A stretch of DNA of 64,000 nucleotides from Pseudovibrio flavus (GCF_009711345.1 NZ_SMMA01000064.1:62001-126000), one strand, 5' to 3'; shown: positions 44,928 to 54,592, counted from the stretch's first letter. The notes: generated from the letters alone by a model not told the origin. Numbers and translations: made by a program.

Positions 44928-45743
44928 CTAAGCTCCAAGCTCCTTCATAGCCTGATAAATTCGAACAGCATCCGCATGAGCCTTAACGTCATGAGCGCGG
45001 ATAATCTGGGCACCGCCTTGCAGCGCCAATGTATGGACGGCAAGAGAGCCAAATACACGCTGGTCAGTCTCAACGTTCAAAACGTGACCAATCATGCGTT
45101 TACGGGAGGCTCCGGCAAGAATTGGCCGGTCAAAGCCCTTCAACTCCGCGAACCTTTTGAGGATCTGGTAGTTCTGCTCCAGCGTCTTGCCGAACCCGAA
45201 ACCCGGATCAAGGATCTGGTGGTGTTGGGGAACACCAGCAGCTTCTGCCAGAGCGATGGACTTTTCAAAGAAGCGAGCGATATCCTCGAAGATATCTAGC
45301 GCGCCATCCACCTCTTCACGGTTATGCATCATGATGACAGGAACACCATGATGCGCAGCCACCGATGCCATATCAGCGTCTTTCTGTAGCCCCCAAACAT
45401 CATTGATGATGTGCGCGCCAGCTTTGACAGCAGCATCAGCTACGCAGGCTTTGTAGGTGTCGATAGAGATGAAAGCATCAAGTGAAGCAATGCGCTCAAT
45501 CACCGGCAAGACCCGTGAGAGCTCATCATCAGCTTCAACAAATGTAGCACCGGGCCGCGTGCTTTCACCGCCAATATCCAGAATGTCAGCGCCTTCTGCA
45601 ATCATCGCGCTCGCATGAGCATAGGCAGCATCTGGCGCATTGTGCCGGCCACCATCAGAGAAGCTGTCAGGCGTCACGTTCAAAATGCCCATAACAAGCG
45701 GGCGCTGATGTTCAGCCAGCAGTTCGGCGTTGAAAGCAGGCAT
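44928..45743 (-). CDS. folP: Dihydropteroate synthase
   Basis: FolP joins p-aminobenzoate to the pterin pyrophosphate made by FolK and is the sulfonamide target. The 271-residue TIM barrel has MGILNVTPDSFSDGG near residue 18, DIGGESTRPG near 56, IINDVWG near 112, DPGFGFGKTLEQNYQIL near 196 and GASRKRMIG near 227. It is directly followed by folK on the minus strand. Confidence 0.96.
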   Translation of the reverse strand: MPAFNAELLAEHQRPLVMGILNVTPDSFSDGGRHNAPDAAYAHASAMIAEGADILDIGGESTRPGATFVEADDELSRVLPVIERIASLDAFISIDTYKACVADAAVKAGAHIINDVWGLQKDADMASVAAHHGVPVIMMHNREEVDGALDIFEDIARFFEKSIALAEAAGVPQHHQILDPGFGFGKTLEQNYQILKRFAELKGFDRPILAGASRKRMIGHVLNVETDQRVFGSLAVHTLALQGGAQIIRAHDVKAHADAVRIYQAMKELGA

Positions 45744-45825
45744 AGGGGCGCAGTCCCTTTATCTGGAAAATCTCAAGTGCAGGTCCTGCGCTTTTTTCCG
45801 CCGAAAATCAAGAGAGCGACGGAGC

Positions 45826-45850
45826 GTCCCCCGAGAAAAACACGGGGGAC
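45826..45850 (-). other. GC-rich hairpin between the MFS gene and folP
   Basis: GTCCCCCG (45826-45833) and CGGGGGAC (45843-45850) form a perfect 8-base stem 21 bases after the MFS stop. There is no T tract on the minus strand, so termination would be weak or Rho-assisted. Confidence 0.5.
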
Positions 45851-45870
45851 AGGTTCGATAACGGGATCGC

Positions 45871-47094
45871 TTAAAGAGCGCTCGTTTCGGCTGCTTCCAT
45901 ACGGCGGCTGTAAGGCTTGAGGCCAAGCCAGTAAAGGCAAACCGCACCAAAGCAAAGCAGTGGCAAAATAGTTCCCAGCGCGGTGATGGAGCTGGAAAAC
46001 GCCAAGGCCGCCACGGTGCCAGCAAGGAAGCCACCACCCATTTGCACAAAGCCCATCAGCGCAGAGGCTGCACCTGCAATGTGCGGGAATGGATGCAGAG
46101 CACGCATGGTCATAGCTGGCATTACGAGTGCCACACCGAACGAGAACAAACCGCAAGACAGAACAACATGCCAGACAGTTAGCTCCGCAAAGTAGCAAGC
46201 CCAAACAAGAGACAGGCCGGAAATAGCACCGCAAACCAGACCAATCGGCACAACAGCTTCTGAGGACATACGCTTCATCAACTGACGGGTTGTTAGCGCG
46301 CCGCTAAAGAAGAAGACGTTCTGCACCATCATCATCAGCGAGAACATAAACGGCGTCAGGCCCAGATGCTCGATGTAGACGTACGGCAGCAATACCGGGA
46401 AGGTGTAGATACCGCCCAAAGACAACGCGATGATAAGGGACGGCAGCAAAAACTCTGGCGAACTAATCAAGGTTTTGTAAGAGCAAAACAGGTACTTGGG
46501 ACGGAAGCGGGACGGATCACGATTTGCATTGGTTTCCGGCAGGATGCGAACAGCAATATAAAGAACCAGAAGGCCGTAGAGCACCATCAGCGTAAAAATG
46601 GCTTTCCAGCCAAAGGTGGCCAAAAGCACACTGCCCACCAGCGGCGCACAGGCTGGTGCTACAGCAAACATCATACCGACAAGGTTCATGATGCGAGCGC
46701 CAACTTCACCGGAAAACTGATCGCGCACCAAGGCACGCGAAATCGCAACACCAGCAGACGCACCAACGCCCTGCAGCACACGGGCAACAAGCAGACCTTC
46801 AATCACCGGAGTGGTAACAGCCAGCAAACTACCAATCAGATAAATGCCCATAAACCACATGATGACTTTGCGGCGACCATAGGCATCAGAAAGCGGGCCA
46901 CAAACCAGCTGGGAAACAGTAAAGCCTGCAAAAAACAGACTAATGGACATCTGAATGGTCGGAACGTCGGTTCCAAAGACCGACGCCAGCAACGGCATCG
47001 ACGGCGTATAGAGCGCCATAGACATTGGACCCAGCGCACCAAGAAGGGCGCAGATCACCGCTGTCTTTTTCTCTGACAGTATTGGGGTTTGCAT
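45871..47094 (-). CDS. Bcr/CflA-family multidrug MFS efflux transporter
   Basis: The 407-residue inner-membrane protein has twelve predicted helices and the MFS loop motif GPLSDAYGRRKVIMW near residue 65, with VARVLQGVGASAGVAISRALVRDQF typical of the Bcr/CflA branch (DHA1 drug:H+ antiporters). Its ATG overlaps the marR stop codon by one base (TAATG), so it is the second gene of a marR-efflux operon. Drug specificity is not predictable. Confidence 0.9.
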   Translation of the reverse strand: MQTPILSEKKTAVICALLGALGPMSMALYTPSMPLLASVFGTDVPTIQMSISLFFAGFTVSQLVCGPLSDAYGRRKVIMWFMGIYLIGSLLAVTTPVIEGLLVARVLQGVGASAGVAISRALVRDQFSGEVGARIMNLVGMMFAVAPACAPLVGSVLLATFGWKAIFTLMVLYGLLVLYIAVRILPETNANRDPSRFRPKYLFCSYKTLISSPEFLLPSLIIALSLGGIYTFPVLLPYVYIEHLGLTPFMFSLMMMVQNVFFFSGALTTRQLMKRMSSEAVVPIGLVCGAISGLSLVWACYFAELTVWHVVLSCGLFSFGVALVMPAMTMRALHPFPHIAGAASALMGFVQMGGGFLAGTVAALAFSSSITALGTILPLLCFGAVCLYWLGLKPYSRRMEAAETSAL

Positions 47095-47555
47095 TAACTC
47101 GTGCTTTCAGGATTTCCGGGCAAGCTGGCCAGCTCGTCCCTCATTTTTATAAGTGTTTCTTGTAGGTGGCGCACGTCTTCTTCGCTCAATCCAGCCGCGG
47201 CGTGTTCGCGCACCCTTGCTCCGACTTGTTTTAACTGCTTCACCAGCTCTTGCGCCTCGTCTTTAACTACAATGATCTTGCAGCGACGGTCGCTCGGGTC
47301 CGGAAGGCGCTCAACGAAGCCCATGCCTTCAAGCGTATCTAGCTGGTTTACAAGCGTCATTGGTTCAACGTTCATACGCTCAGCCAGCTGAATCTGGCGC
47401 TGACCGGAAAAAGCCGCCGCGTAGACAAGTGCTCGTGCGCAAGCTGGCGTTAAAGGCACACCTTCGCGCTCAAGCTCTTTTTCGAATGCGCGGCGAAAAA
47501 AGCGCGCAAGATCATTGATAATAAAGCCGAAGCCCTCTTCGATCCGTACGGACAT
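47094..47555 (-). CDS. MarR-family transcriptional regulator
   Basis: This 153-residue winged-helix protein has the MarR recognition region QIQLAERMNVEPMTLVNQLDTLEGMGFVERLPDPSDRR with the DRR wing. It likely represses its own operon, which includes the Bcr/CflA exporter, and is released by a ligand. I start at ATG 47555 (family-like MSVRIEEGFGF); the frame is open up to 47633. A palindrome at 47582-47594 that touches a TATAAT box is the obvious operator. Confidence 0.9.
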   Translation of the reverse strand: MSVRIEEGFGFIINDLARFFRRAFEKELEREGVPLTPACARALVYAAAFSGQRQIQLAERMNVEPMTLVNQLDTLEGMGFVERLPDPSDRRCKIIVVKDEAQELVKQLKQVGARVREHAAAGLSEEDVRHLQETLIKMRDELASLPGNPESTS

Positions 47556-47581
47556 GGGATTTCCGAATATTTGAGAGATAG

Positions 47582-47609
47582 CCTTATTATAAGGTAGACT
47601 TATTATATG
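47582..47609 (-). promoter_or_regulatory. Promoter and palindromic operator of the marR operon
   Basis: CCTTAT-T-ATAAGG (47582-47594) is a perfect 6-base dyad about 27 bases upstream of the marR ATG. A TATAAT -10 (minus strand) lies nearby at about 47601-47606, and TTATTATA occurs twice as a direct repeat. This fits autorepression by MarR. Confidence 0.6.
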
Positions 47610-47824
47610 TCCAGCATAAAGAAGTTTCGTCACATATAGGCGCTCATTCTCGATAACCTCGCGCTCTACTGTGACCCCGTATTCCGCCTGCTCTATTTTC
47701 TGCGGATTGCAACACCTGCTACTTCAACGTCCAATACCTACACCTTTTTGTTGGGGGTGAGTAAAATTGCCCCAATGCTGGACTAGAAGCCGATAAAAAA
47801 CGAACACTGTGCAGGTACCCCCTT

Positions 47825-48205
47825 GTGAGCACCACAGGTTTTAGAGCGCTGTCTTGGCAATTGCGCGATATAAAACAAAGCTTTAGAGAACGCGGCTATG
47901 CCTACCACCTCCGGGTCGACCGTCCAGGCCGAATCTGGCGAAATCTTTACGCCGAAGCCGATGAAGTATTTATTGCATTGACCCCGGGCCTCTCCTTGAG
48001 TTACAGGAGCAGGATTAGAGCAGCAGAACCATTCGAGGAAATGTACCTCGATGCTGGAACCTCATTCGACATAATTGGATCTTGCCAAGGTACGTGCCAT
48101 TGGGTCTACGGCTACGAAATAGCCGGAACCTCGGTGCAAACCCGCCTTATGCGGCAATCTGGCGTTCTGCTTAAAGAAGACTGGCATCACAGCCAAAGTG
48201 TTTAA
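47825..48205 (+). CDS. Uncharacterised 126-residue protein
   Basis: This open frame starts at GTG 47825 and codes for a soluble protein with no signal peptide or membrane segment. Its codon choice looks like that of neighbouring genes, which supports a real gene, but the ribosome site is weak. I do not recognise a family. The middle, with alternating hydrophobic and charged strands, two cysteines in GSCQGTCHW and two arginine-rich patches, could form a small beta-barrel, for example cupin-like. It lies alone between the marR promoter and typA. Confidence 0.5.
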   Translation: MSTTGFRALSWQLRDIKQSFRERGYAYHLRVDRPGRIWRNLYAEADEVFIALTPGLSLSYRSRIRAAEPFEEMYLDAGTSFDIIGSCQGTCHWVYGYEIAGTSVQTRLMRQSGVLLKEDWHHSQSV

Positions 48206-48394
48206 GATGTGGCTATTCGGGCGCAATAAGCGCTAATGCGACTAAAGAAAATGTCTCGTGCAGCAACCTGACATTTGATTTGTCACAAAAATAGGATAGA
48301 AAGCCCCATCTTTCAGTAGAAATCGCCAAAGTCAGGCAAGTGGATGCATGCATACGCGTGCGACCGGCCTTCACTATGGCCTTATGGAGCCTTC

Positions 48395-50218
48395 ATGAAA
48401 CTGCGCAATATTGCGATCATTGCCCACGTTGACCACGGCAAGACAACGCTTATCGATGTCCTTCTGAAACAGTCCGGCGCGTTCCGCGAAAACCAGCGGA
48501 CCGAAGAACGCATGATGGATTCCAACGACATCGAGCGTGAGCGCGGCATTACCATTCTGGCCAAGAACACCTCTTTGGTGTGGAACGACACCCGCATCAA
48601 CATCGTAGACACCCCAGGCCACGCCGACTTTGGCGGCGAGGTTGAGCGTATTCTGCACATGGTTGATGGCGTGGTTCTGCTGGTAGATGCGGCTGAAGGC
48701 CCAATGCCACAGACCAAGTTCGTTCTTGGCAAAGCCCTGAAACTCGGCCTGCGCCCGATTGTTGCGATCAACAAGATCGACAAGCCGGAACAGCGCGCTG
48801 ACGAAGTTCTGGACGAAGTATTCGACCTCTTCACCGCTCTTGATGCAAACGAAGACCAGCTGGACTTCCCGGTTGTGTACGGTTCTGCAAAGCAGGAGTG
48901 GATGGCACTGGAAGCAGACGGCCCGCAGGAAAGCATGGCTCCTCTGTTCGACATGATTCTGAACCATGTTCCAGAGCCAACTTCTGAAGAAGGTCCGTTC
49001 CGTCTTCTGGCAACCACTATCGAATCCGATCCGTTCCTCGGCCGCATCCTCACCGGCCGCATCGCTTCTGGTACCGCAAAGCCGAACATGCCGGTCCGCG
49101 CCCTTTCCCGCGATGGCAGCGTGATTGAAACCGGCCGTATCTCCAAGGTACTGGCTTTCCGTGGCCTTGAGCGTCAGCCGATTGAACAGGGTGAAGCTGG
49201 CGATATCGTTTCTATCGCAGGCCTGACCAAAGCAACCGTTGCTGACACCATCGTAGACCCACAGGTTAACGAGCCAATCCAGGCACAGCCGATTGACCCG
49301 CCAACCCTGTCCATGATGTTCCGCGTAAACGACGGTCCTCTTGCAGGCACCGAAGGCACCAAGGTTCAGTCCCGCGTTATCCGCGAGCGTCTGAACAAGG
49401 AAGCGGAAGGCAACGTTGCGCTGAAGATCGAAGAAACCGCTGAAGCTGATGCTTTCATCGTTTCCGGTCGCGGCGAACTTCTGCTCGCAATTCTCATCGA
49501 GAACATGCGCCGTGAAGGCTTCGAGCTGTGCGTTGGTCGTCCTCGCGTTGTTTATCAGGAAGACGAATCCGGTAAGCGCCTTGAGCCTATCGAAGAAGTT
49601 ATCATCGACGTTGATGACGAATACCAGGGTGCAGTTGTTCAAAAGCTCACCGAGCGCAAAGCTGAATTGCTTGAAATGCGCCCATCTGGCGGCGGTCGTA
49701 CCCGTCTGGTGTTCCACGCTCCAACCCGTGGTCTCATCGGTTATCAGGCAGAACTGATGTCCGACACCCGTGGTTCCGCAATCTTTAACCGCGTGTTCCA
49801 CGAATACGCACCGCACAAAGGTCAGATTCAGGGTCGTCACACCGGCGTTCTTCTGTCCAATGCTCAGGGTGAAGCAGTTGCTTACGCACTGTTCAACCTT
49901 GAAGATCGCGGCCCGATGATGATTGATCCGGGCACCAAGGTTTATCAGGGCATGATCGTGGGTGAACACACCCGTGGTAACGACCTTGAGGTAAACGTAA
50001 TCAAGGGTAAGCAGCTGACCAACGTTCGCGCATCCGGCAAGGATGACGCGGTTAAGCTTACAACTCCGATTAAACTGAGCCTTGAGGCAGCACTGTCTTA
50101 CATCGCTGATGATGAACTGGTGGAAGTAACCCCAGAATCCATCCGTCTGCGTAAAGCTCTGCTTTGCCCGCATGACCGTAAGCGCGCAGAACGCGCTGCA
50201 AACAAAGGCGCTGCATAA
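48395..50218 (+). CDS. typA: Ribosome-associated GTPase TypA/BipA
   Basis: TypA is a translational GTPase related to EF-G that helps ribosome assembly and stress or cold adaptation. The 607 residues have G1 AHVDHGKTT near residue 12, the switch [26 protein letters not shown] and the TypA-specific C-terminal domain ([25 protein letters not shown]). ATG 48395 is chosen because GGAG lies six bases before it; the frame is open to 48344. A strong terminator follows. Confidence 0.97.
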   Translation: MKLRNIAIIAHVDHGKTTLIDVLLKQSGAFRENQRTEERMMDSNDIERERGITILAKNTSLVWNDTRINIVDTPGHADFGGEVERILHMVDGVVLLVDAAEGPMPQTKFVLGKALKLGLRPIVAINKIDKPEQRADEVLDEVFDLFTALDANEDQLDFPVVYGSAKQEWMALEADGPQESMAPLFDMILNHVPEPTSEEGPFRLLATTIESDPFLGRILTGRIASGTAKPNMPVRALSRDGSVIETGRISKVLAFRGLERQPIEQGEAGDIVSIAGLTKATVADTIVDPQVNEPIQAQPIDPPTLSMMFRVNDGPLAGTEGTKVQSRVIRERLNKEAEGNVALKIEETAEADAFIVSGRGELLLAILIENMRREGFELCVGRPRVVYQEDESGKRLEPIEEVIIDVDDEYQGAVVQKLTERKAELLEMRPSGGGRTRLVFHAPTRGLIGYQAELMSDTRGSAIFNRVFHEYAPHKGQIQGRHTGVLLSNAQGEAVAYALFNLEDRGPMMIDPGTKVYQGMIVGEHTRGNDLEVNVIKGKQLTNVRASGKDDAVKLTTPIKLSLEAALSYIADDELVEVTPESIRLRKALLCPHDRKRAERAANKGAA

Positions 50219-50250
50219 GCCCCGCGTTTAACGTCATAAGAAGACAAAAA

Positions 50251-50275
50251 AGGAGAGCCTTGGCTCTCCTTTTTC
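50251..50275. terminator. Bidirectional terminator after typA
   Basis: AGGAGAGCC and GGCTCTCCT form a perfect 9-base stem with a 2-base loop, flanked by five A and four further T residues. It serves typA and the convergent desaturase gene. Confidence 0.92.
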
Positions 50276-50292
50276 ATATCTACACTGCGAAA

Positions 50293-51240
50293 TCAGCTGA
50301 CCGGCTCATCTTCCCTGTGAAGCTCTTCGGCATTGCTTTCTGCCTGCCGTTTCTTTTCCTGCCGCCGCTTCCAGTTGTCTTTGGCCATTTTTGAAGTGAT
50401 GCGCGAACCATCGGGCGTCCATCCCGGCACGCCGAAGGTGTACCCCACCAACTCTTTGAGCGAGCGAACCTTTTTCATATCCCGCGCCATCGCCATCCAC
50501 TCATGGAAGGCAACAAAAAAGATGTTGTTGCTTTCAAGCGGCTTACCAATGCCATAGCGCACCGGCTCCTCCCGCTCCTCAGCGGTAAATGTTCCAAACA
50601 TCCGGTCCCAGATAATCAGCGTGCCGCCATAGTTGGCATCAAGATAGCGCGGATTAGCTGCATGATGAACGCGGTGATGGCTTGGCGTATTCAGCACCCA
50701 CTCCAGTGGCCCCATCCGGTCTATTAGCTCTGTATGAATCCAGAACTGATAGACGAGATTGAGCGCAGCAACAAAGTAGACCATCTCCGGACTAAAACCG
50801 ATCAGCGCTACCGGCATGCCGAAGACAAAAGCAAAGGCAATCTCGCCTGTCCATGTCTGCCTTAGAGCGGTGGAGAGATTATAAAACTGCGAAGAATGAT
50901 GGTTCACATGGCTTGCCCAAAACCAGCGATGCTCGTGCCCTAATCGGTGCTTCCAGTAATAGGCAAAGTCATAGGCCAAATAACACAGCGCAACGGACCA
51001 CCACGTGACCGGAATCTCATTAATGATGCGGAACTCGTGAATCCAGCGCAGCGTCGCGTAAGCTACAGCCGTGCCAAACGCGATGGATACCACAAGACTG
51101 CCAATGCCCATGGAAAGGCTAGTCACCGTGTCTTTGAATTCATAGCCCTTAACCGAGCGTGCACGCGCGGCAACCCCTTCCGCGATCATCAAGATAATGA
51201 ACGCAGGCACCGAATAAGCAATCGGATCAATAAAGCCCAT
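50293..51240 (-). CDS. Sterol desaturase / fatty acid hydroxylase family protein
   Basis: The 315-residue inner-membrane protein has 4-5 hydrophobic segments and the di-iron histidine motifs of the family: HRLGHE near residue 98, HVNHHSS near 109, and HHRVHH near 188. These enzymes hydroxylate or desaturate lipids with O2; the substrate (fatty acid, hopanoid, ornithine lipid) cannot be told. Its C-terminus is a charged coil rich in Lys, Arg and Glu. GGGGGGAT precedes the ATG. Confidence 0.88.
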   Translation of the reverse strand: MGFIDPIAYSVPAFIILMIAEGVAARARSVKGYEFKDTVTSLSMGIGSLVVSIAFGTAVAYATLRWIHEFRIINEIPVTWWSVALCYLAYDFAYYWKHRLGHEHRWFWASHVNHHSSQFYNLSTALRQTWTGEIAFAFVFGMPVALIGFSPEMVYFVAALNLVYQFWIHTELIDRMGPLEWVLNTPSHHRVHHAANPRYLDANYGGTLIIWDRMFGTFTAEEREEPVRYGIGKPLESNNIFFVAFHEWMAMARDMKKVRSLKELVGYTFGVPGWTPDGSRITSKMAKDNWKRRQEKKRQAESNAEELHREDEPVS

Positions 51241-51360
51241 GAGATCCCCCCAATCTCAAGGCAGGCTGCGCGCAATAGCGCGGCTAGCCAAACCAACCCC
51301 TAAAGACTATCAGCGCCTCAGTACGGATCAATGGTCCTTTGGGTTGGGTTAGAGATCGCT

Positions 51361-51876
51361 CTAAGAAGCGGGCGTGATGACGCCGCAGGCTATGCGGCCA
51401 CCGGCATTGCCTGTTGGCTGGCTAGTGTAATCATCAGGATCTGCGTGAATGATAAATGCTGTACCCTGCCCGCCCAAAACGCTCTCGTCATCACCGGGCT
51501 TCACCTCGATCTCTTCGGAAAAAATCTCGACAACCGCTTTTCCGTCCGCAGACACATGCAGGTTCGGCAAATCACCGCCATGGGGACCATGTAGTGCCAT
51601 CACACCGTGGTCATGACCATCAGGCGCAAAATGCCCTCCGGCAGCATCAAAGTTCGGCTCGCAGCGGCCATATTCATGGATATGGAAGCCATGCACGCCT
51701 TCTGGTAGCCCTGACAGCTCTCCGGTAATCAAAACGGTCTCGGAAGGGGTGTCGGTAAGCGTCAATGTGCCAACCACATTACCGCTTGTATCTTTCAACT
51801 CTGCAGTTGCTTTGGACTGAGCCATTGCACCCGTTGCAAGAACAATAAACCCTGCTGCAAGTATCAGCGATCTCAT
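51361..51876 (-). CDS. sodC: Periplasmic Cu/Zn superoxide dismutase
   Basis: The 171-residue protein has a signal peptide (cut after AMA-Q) and a complete Cu/Zn SOD domain: GFHIHEYGRCEP with copper His ligands, AGGHFAPDGHDHG and the zinc loop, GDLPNLHVSADGKA, and GNAGGRIACGVI with the disulfide cysteine and the active-site Arg. It removes superoxide in the periplasm. GAGGAGG just before the ATG is a strong ribosome site. It is monocistronic. Confidence 0.96.
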   Translation of the reverse strand: MRSLILAAGFIVLATGAMAQSKATAELKDTSGNVVGTLTLTDTPSETVLITGELSGLPEGVHGFHIHEYGRCEPNFDAAGGHFAPDGHDHGVMALHGPHGGDLPNLHVSADGKAVVEIFSEEIEVKPGDDESVLGGQGTAFIIHADPDDYTSQPTGNAGGRIACGVITPAS

Positions 51877-51986
51877 AAGGCCTCCTCGGCTTTCTATGTA
51901 TGTCGGCCATAGAATAGCAAAGCCCCTTAGACGCGAGGGTAGAAGTGTTTTCTGCAGTTAATCGGGTGTTGCGAAAATAAAAAAAA

Positions 51987-52007
51987 AGCGGGTCCAGAAG
52001 ACCCGCT
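51987..52007 (-). terminator. Terminator of the hisC-tyrA operon
   Basis: AGCGGGTC (51987-51994) pairs perfectly with GACCCGCT (52000-52007). In the minus direction it is followed by nine T residues, a strong intrinsic terminator, ~100 bases past the tyrA stop. Confidence 0.9.
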
Positions 52008-52108
52008 ATAAAGTTTTCAATCTCAGCCACCACAGGAGATTGGAGATCTGTAGAATGCCATAGATCCTCAGATAAACAAGCTGCCCATTGGTCTATAGAA
52101 CCTTTTAT

Positions 52109-53044
52109 TTACTGTGCAGGCTCGCCTTGAGAGTTCTGGCGACCGAAGTTTGGCTCCGGAGATTCCTGTCCAGCATCAATAAGATCGCGGCGAATACCTC
52201 GGGTTCTGGTGAACAAACTATAGAGTGCATCACCATCGCCCCAGCGGATTGCACGCTGCAACGCTGAAAGGTCTTCTGAGAAGCGCGAAAGCATCTCCAA
52301 AATGGCTTCCTTGTTGTTCAGGCACACGTCACGCCACATGGTCGGGTCGGAGGCTGCAAGGCGAGTAAAGTCGCGAAAACCGGATGCCGAATACTTAATC
52401 ACTTCCGACTTGGTTACCGTCTCAAGGTCATCGGCCGTACCCACGATGTTGTAGGCGATGATGTGCGGCAGGTGGGAAACCACAGCCAGAACCAGATCGT
52501 GGTGCTGGCTGTTCATGATTTCCACGTTGGAACCACACCGCTCCCAGAATGTTCTGAGCTTGGCAACAGCCTGCTCATCAGCATCCTCGTCGGGCGTAAG
52601 CACACACCAACGGCTCTCGAACAAAGAAGCAAAACCGGCATCAGGGCCGGAATACTCGGTACCGGCAATCGGGTGCCCTGCTACAAAGTGCACACCTTCA
52701 GGCATATGCGGTTTGAACGCCTTGATAACGGCGTTCTTGACCGAACCCACATCGGTGACAATTGCACCTGTTTTCAGATGCGGAGCGATCTGACGGGCTA
52801 TCGCCTCAGATGCGCCCACAGGAACACAGGCAATTACCAAGTCCGCCCCTTCAACGGCCTTGCCCGCGTCGAGATAATATCGATCCCCAAGCCCGATTTC
52901 TTCCGCACGCTTTAGAGTAGCTTCGGAACGGGTGGAGATGACAATCTCGCCGGCGAGTTTTTCACGCGCCATAACACGAGCAAGAGATGAGCCGATCAAG
53001 CCAATACCGATCAGCGCAACACGTTGAAACAGGGGTTCAGACAT
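52109..53044 (-). CDS. tyrA: Prephenate/arogenate dehydrogenase
   Basis: TyrA makes 4-hydroxyphenylpyruvate or tyrosine from prephenate or arogenate with NAD(P)+. The 311 residues have the Rossmann motif IGIGLIGSSLARV, VTDVGSVKNAVI, AGHPIAGTEYSG with the catalytic His, and VVSHLPHIIAYNIV. There is no fused chorismate mutase domain. It follows hisC by 19 bases on the same strand, a usual pairing in Alphaproteobacteria in which HisC supplies the aromatic or imidazole aminotransferase step. Confidence 0.95.
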   Translation of the reverse strand: MSEPLFQRVALIGIGLIGSSLARVMAREKLAGEIVISTRSEATLKRAEEIGLGDRYYLDAGKAVEGADLVIACVPVGASEAIARQIAPHLKTGAIVTDVGSVKNAVIKAFKPHMPEGVHFVAGHPIAGTEYSGPDAGFASLFESRWCVLTPDEDADEQAVAKLRTFWERCGSNVEIMNSQHHDLVLAVVSHLPHIIAYNIVGTADDLETVTKSEVIKYSASGFRDFTRLAASDPTMWRDVCLNNKEAILEMLSRFSEDLSALQRAIRWGDGDALYSLFTRTRGIRRDLIDAGQESPEPNFGRQNSQGEPAQ

Positions 53045-53063
53045 TTGAGTAGTAATTTCGCTC

Positions 53064-54161
53064 TTACTTTAAAAATTCGCGGAGAGCGGCAACCACATCA
53101 TGGTTCGCCTCTTCCGTACCGATGGACATACGCAGTGCATTCGGGAAACCATAACCGGCAACCTGACGCAGAACACAGCCACGCTCCAACAAATAGGCAT
53201 CTGCATCCGCAGCACGCTTACCGTCAACATCCGGGAAGTGGATAAGGATGAAGTTACCAACACTTGGTGTCACTTCAAGGCCAAGCTTGGTGAGTTCTTC
53301 GCTTACCCATGGCAACCACTTTTCATTGTGGTCAATAGCCGCTTCCACAAATGCCTGATCGCGCACTGCGGCAGCACCTGCTGCAATAGCTGCCGCGTTC
53401 ATGTTGAACGGGCCGCGAATGCGGTGCAAAGCATCAATGATATGGTCTGGCGCATAGCCCCAACCAACGCGCAGCGCAGGCAGACCGTAGACCTTGGAGA
53501 AGGTGCGGGTCATCACAACGTTCTCGCTGCTGCCAACCAGCTCGATACCAGCTTCATAGTCGTTGCGGCGCACGTACTCGGCGTAAGCGGCATCTAGCAC
53601 CAGAACGCAGGTCTTTGGTAGGCCAGCATGCAGCCGGCGCACTTCGCTAAACGGGATGTATGTGCCGGTCGGGTTATTCGGGTTAGCGAGGAAGACCATC
53701 TTGGTCTTCTCGGTCACGCGTTCCAAAATAGCGTCTACATCTGTCGTGCGATCCTTTTCAGGCGCGACAACAGGTGTTGCACCGGCAGCAAGAATTGCAA
53801 TTTTGTAAACGAGGAAGCCGTGCTCGGTGAAGATAGCCTCATCGCCCTCACCCAGATAAGCATAGGCAAGCAAGCTGAGAATCTCATCAGAACCGTTACC
53901 GGCGATAATGCGCGATGCATTCAATCCGTAAACATCGGCGATGGCTTCGCGCAGCGCTGTTGCTGCAGGGTCCGGATAGAACTCAAGGTTCGAAATAGAC
54001 CGATAAGCCTCGATAGCCTTTGGGCTCGCGCCAAGCGGCGTCTCGTTCGAAGAGAGTTTATGGAGTTTATGGCCGCCTGTGGCTTTGGCTTTACCCGGCA
54101 CATACGGGTCAATTGCAAGCACACCTGGGCGGGGAACAGGGCGAACAACCTGCTGATCCAT
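53064..54161 (-). CDS. hisC: Histidinol-phosphate / aromatic aminotransferase
   Basis: This PLP enzyme converts histidinol phosphate in histidine synthesis and, in this operon context next to tyrA, may also transaminate aromatic keto acids. The 365 residues contain [13 protein letters not shown] near residue 32, [10 protein letters not shown] near 155, and the PLP lysine in [20 protein letters not shown] near 219. I choose ATG 54161 with AGAGGA nine bases upstream; ATG 54170 is close, and the frame is open to 54452 with no homology. Confidence 0.94.
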   Translation of the reverse strand: MDQQVVRPVPRPGVLAIDPYVPGKAKATGGHKLHKLSSNETPLGASPKAIEAYRSISNLEFYPDPAATALREAIADVYGLNASRIIAGNGSDEILSLLAYAYLGEGDEAIFTEHGFLVYKIAILAAGATPVVAPEKDRTTDVDAILERVTEKTKMVFLANPNNPTGTYIPFSEVRRLHAGLPKTCVLVLDAAYAEYVRRNDYEAGIELVGSSENVVMTRTFSKVYGLPALRVGWGYAPDHIIDALHRIRGPFNMNAAAIAAGAAAVRDQAFVEAAIDHNEKWLPWVSEELTKLGLEVTPSVGNFILIHFPDVDGKRAADADAYLLERGCVLRQVAGYGFPNALRMSIGTEEANHDVVAALREFLK

Positions 54162-54498
54162 AACTCTCATTCCTCTTTTGCGTATCGCTTTAGAATAATC
54201 TCGAAGGGGATCACTATCAAACTGCACGCTAACGTCAATAGCTACTCTACCCTGATCTACCCTACCTAAGCATAGGGCCCTACAAACCAAAGCAGCCTTT
54301 TTAGGCTTACTTGGCGCATACGTTGCGCTTCCTTGGCAAAAAACAACAGAGCATTGCGCGAATAGGGCGAACAATGAATGGGTATTTCGCAAGTTAGCTT
54401 GAGCAAAAATGATGCGTTCTATTGGACCAGAAGTGCTTTTTGCGCCCACCAACCAAGTCTGCCCCTAAAACCTACTGCTGGGAAAGCGAAAGAAACGA

Positions 54499-54527
54499 TT
54501 GACACAACGTATCCGCGCCCATAGCAA
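54499..54527 (+). promoter_or_regulatory. Probable metX promoter
   Basis: TTGACA (54499-54504), a 17-base spacer and TAGCAA (54522-54527). The -35 is perfect and the -10 matches three of six positions, so control at the -10 or in the leader is likely. Confidence 0.45.
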
Positions 54528-54540
54528 ACAGATATTTCCC

Positions 54541-54579
54541 GCCAATCTATGCAGGTTGGCACTGGTCTTTCTGACAGTG
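54541..54579 (+). promoter_or_regulatory. Structured 5' leader of metX
   Basis: Two adjacent hairpins occur: GCCAATC/GGTTGGC (54541-54547 with 54554-54560, one wobble pair) and CACTG/CAGTG (54560-54564 with 54575-54579). The ribosome site GGAG follows four bases later, so folding could affect translation. It matches no riboswitch I know. Confidence 0.4.
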
Positions 54580-54592
54580 TAACGGAGTAGCA

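Larger units (their letters stand above)
54162..54592. other. Divergent hisC / metX gap
   Basis: These 431 bases contain no recognisable gene. Near the metX side lie a consensus -35 (TTGACA, 54499-54504) and a structured leader of two hairpins (54541-54579). I see no match to the SAM-II riboswitch consensus often found before metX in this class. Confidence 0.5.

Noticed and set aside
48374-50173. 599-codon open frame antisense to typA
   Set aside because: It is a long frame without stop caused by typA's strong codon bias; it has no ribosome site, no family resemblance and covers a certain gene on the other strand.
53064-54452. Longer hisC with a ~97-residue N-terminal extension
   Set aside because: The extension has no HisC homology, is Cys/Arg-rich like non-coding sequence, and ATG 54161 has a good ribosome site and the family N-terminus.
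54162-54592. SAM-II riboswitch upstream of metX
   Set aside because: Expected from the class of organism, but I found neither the conserved GATTT...GCTTGCA core nor the downstream pairing segment before metX.
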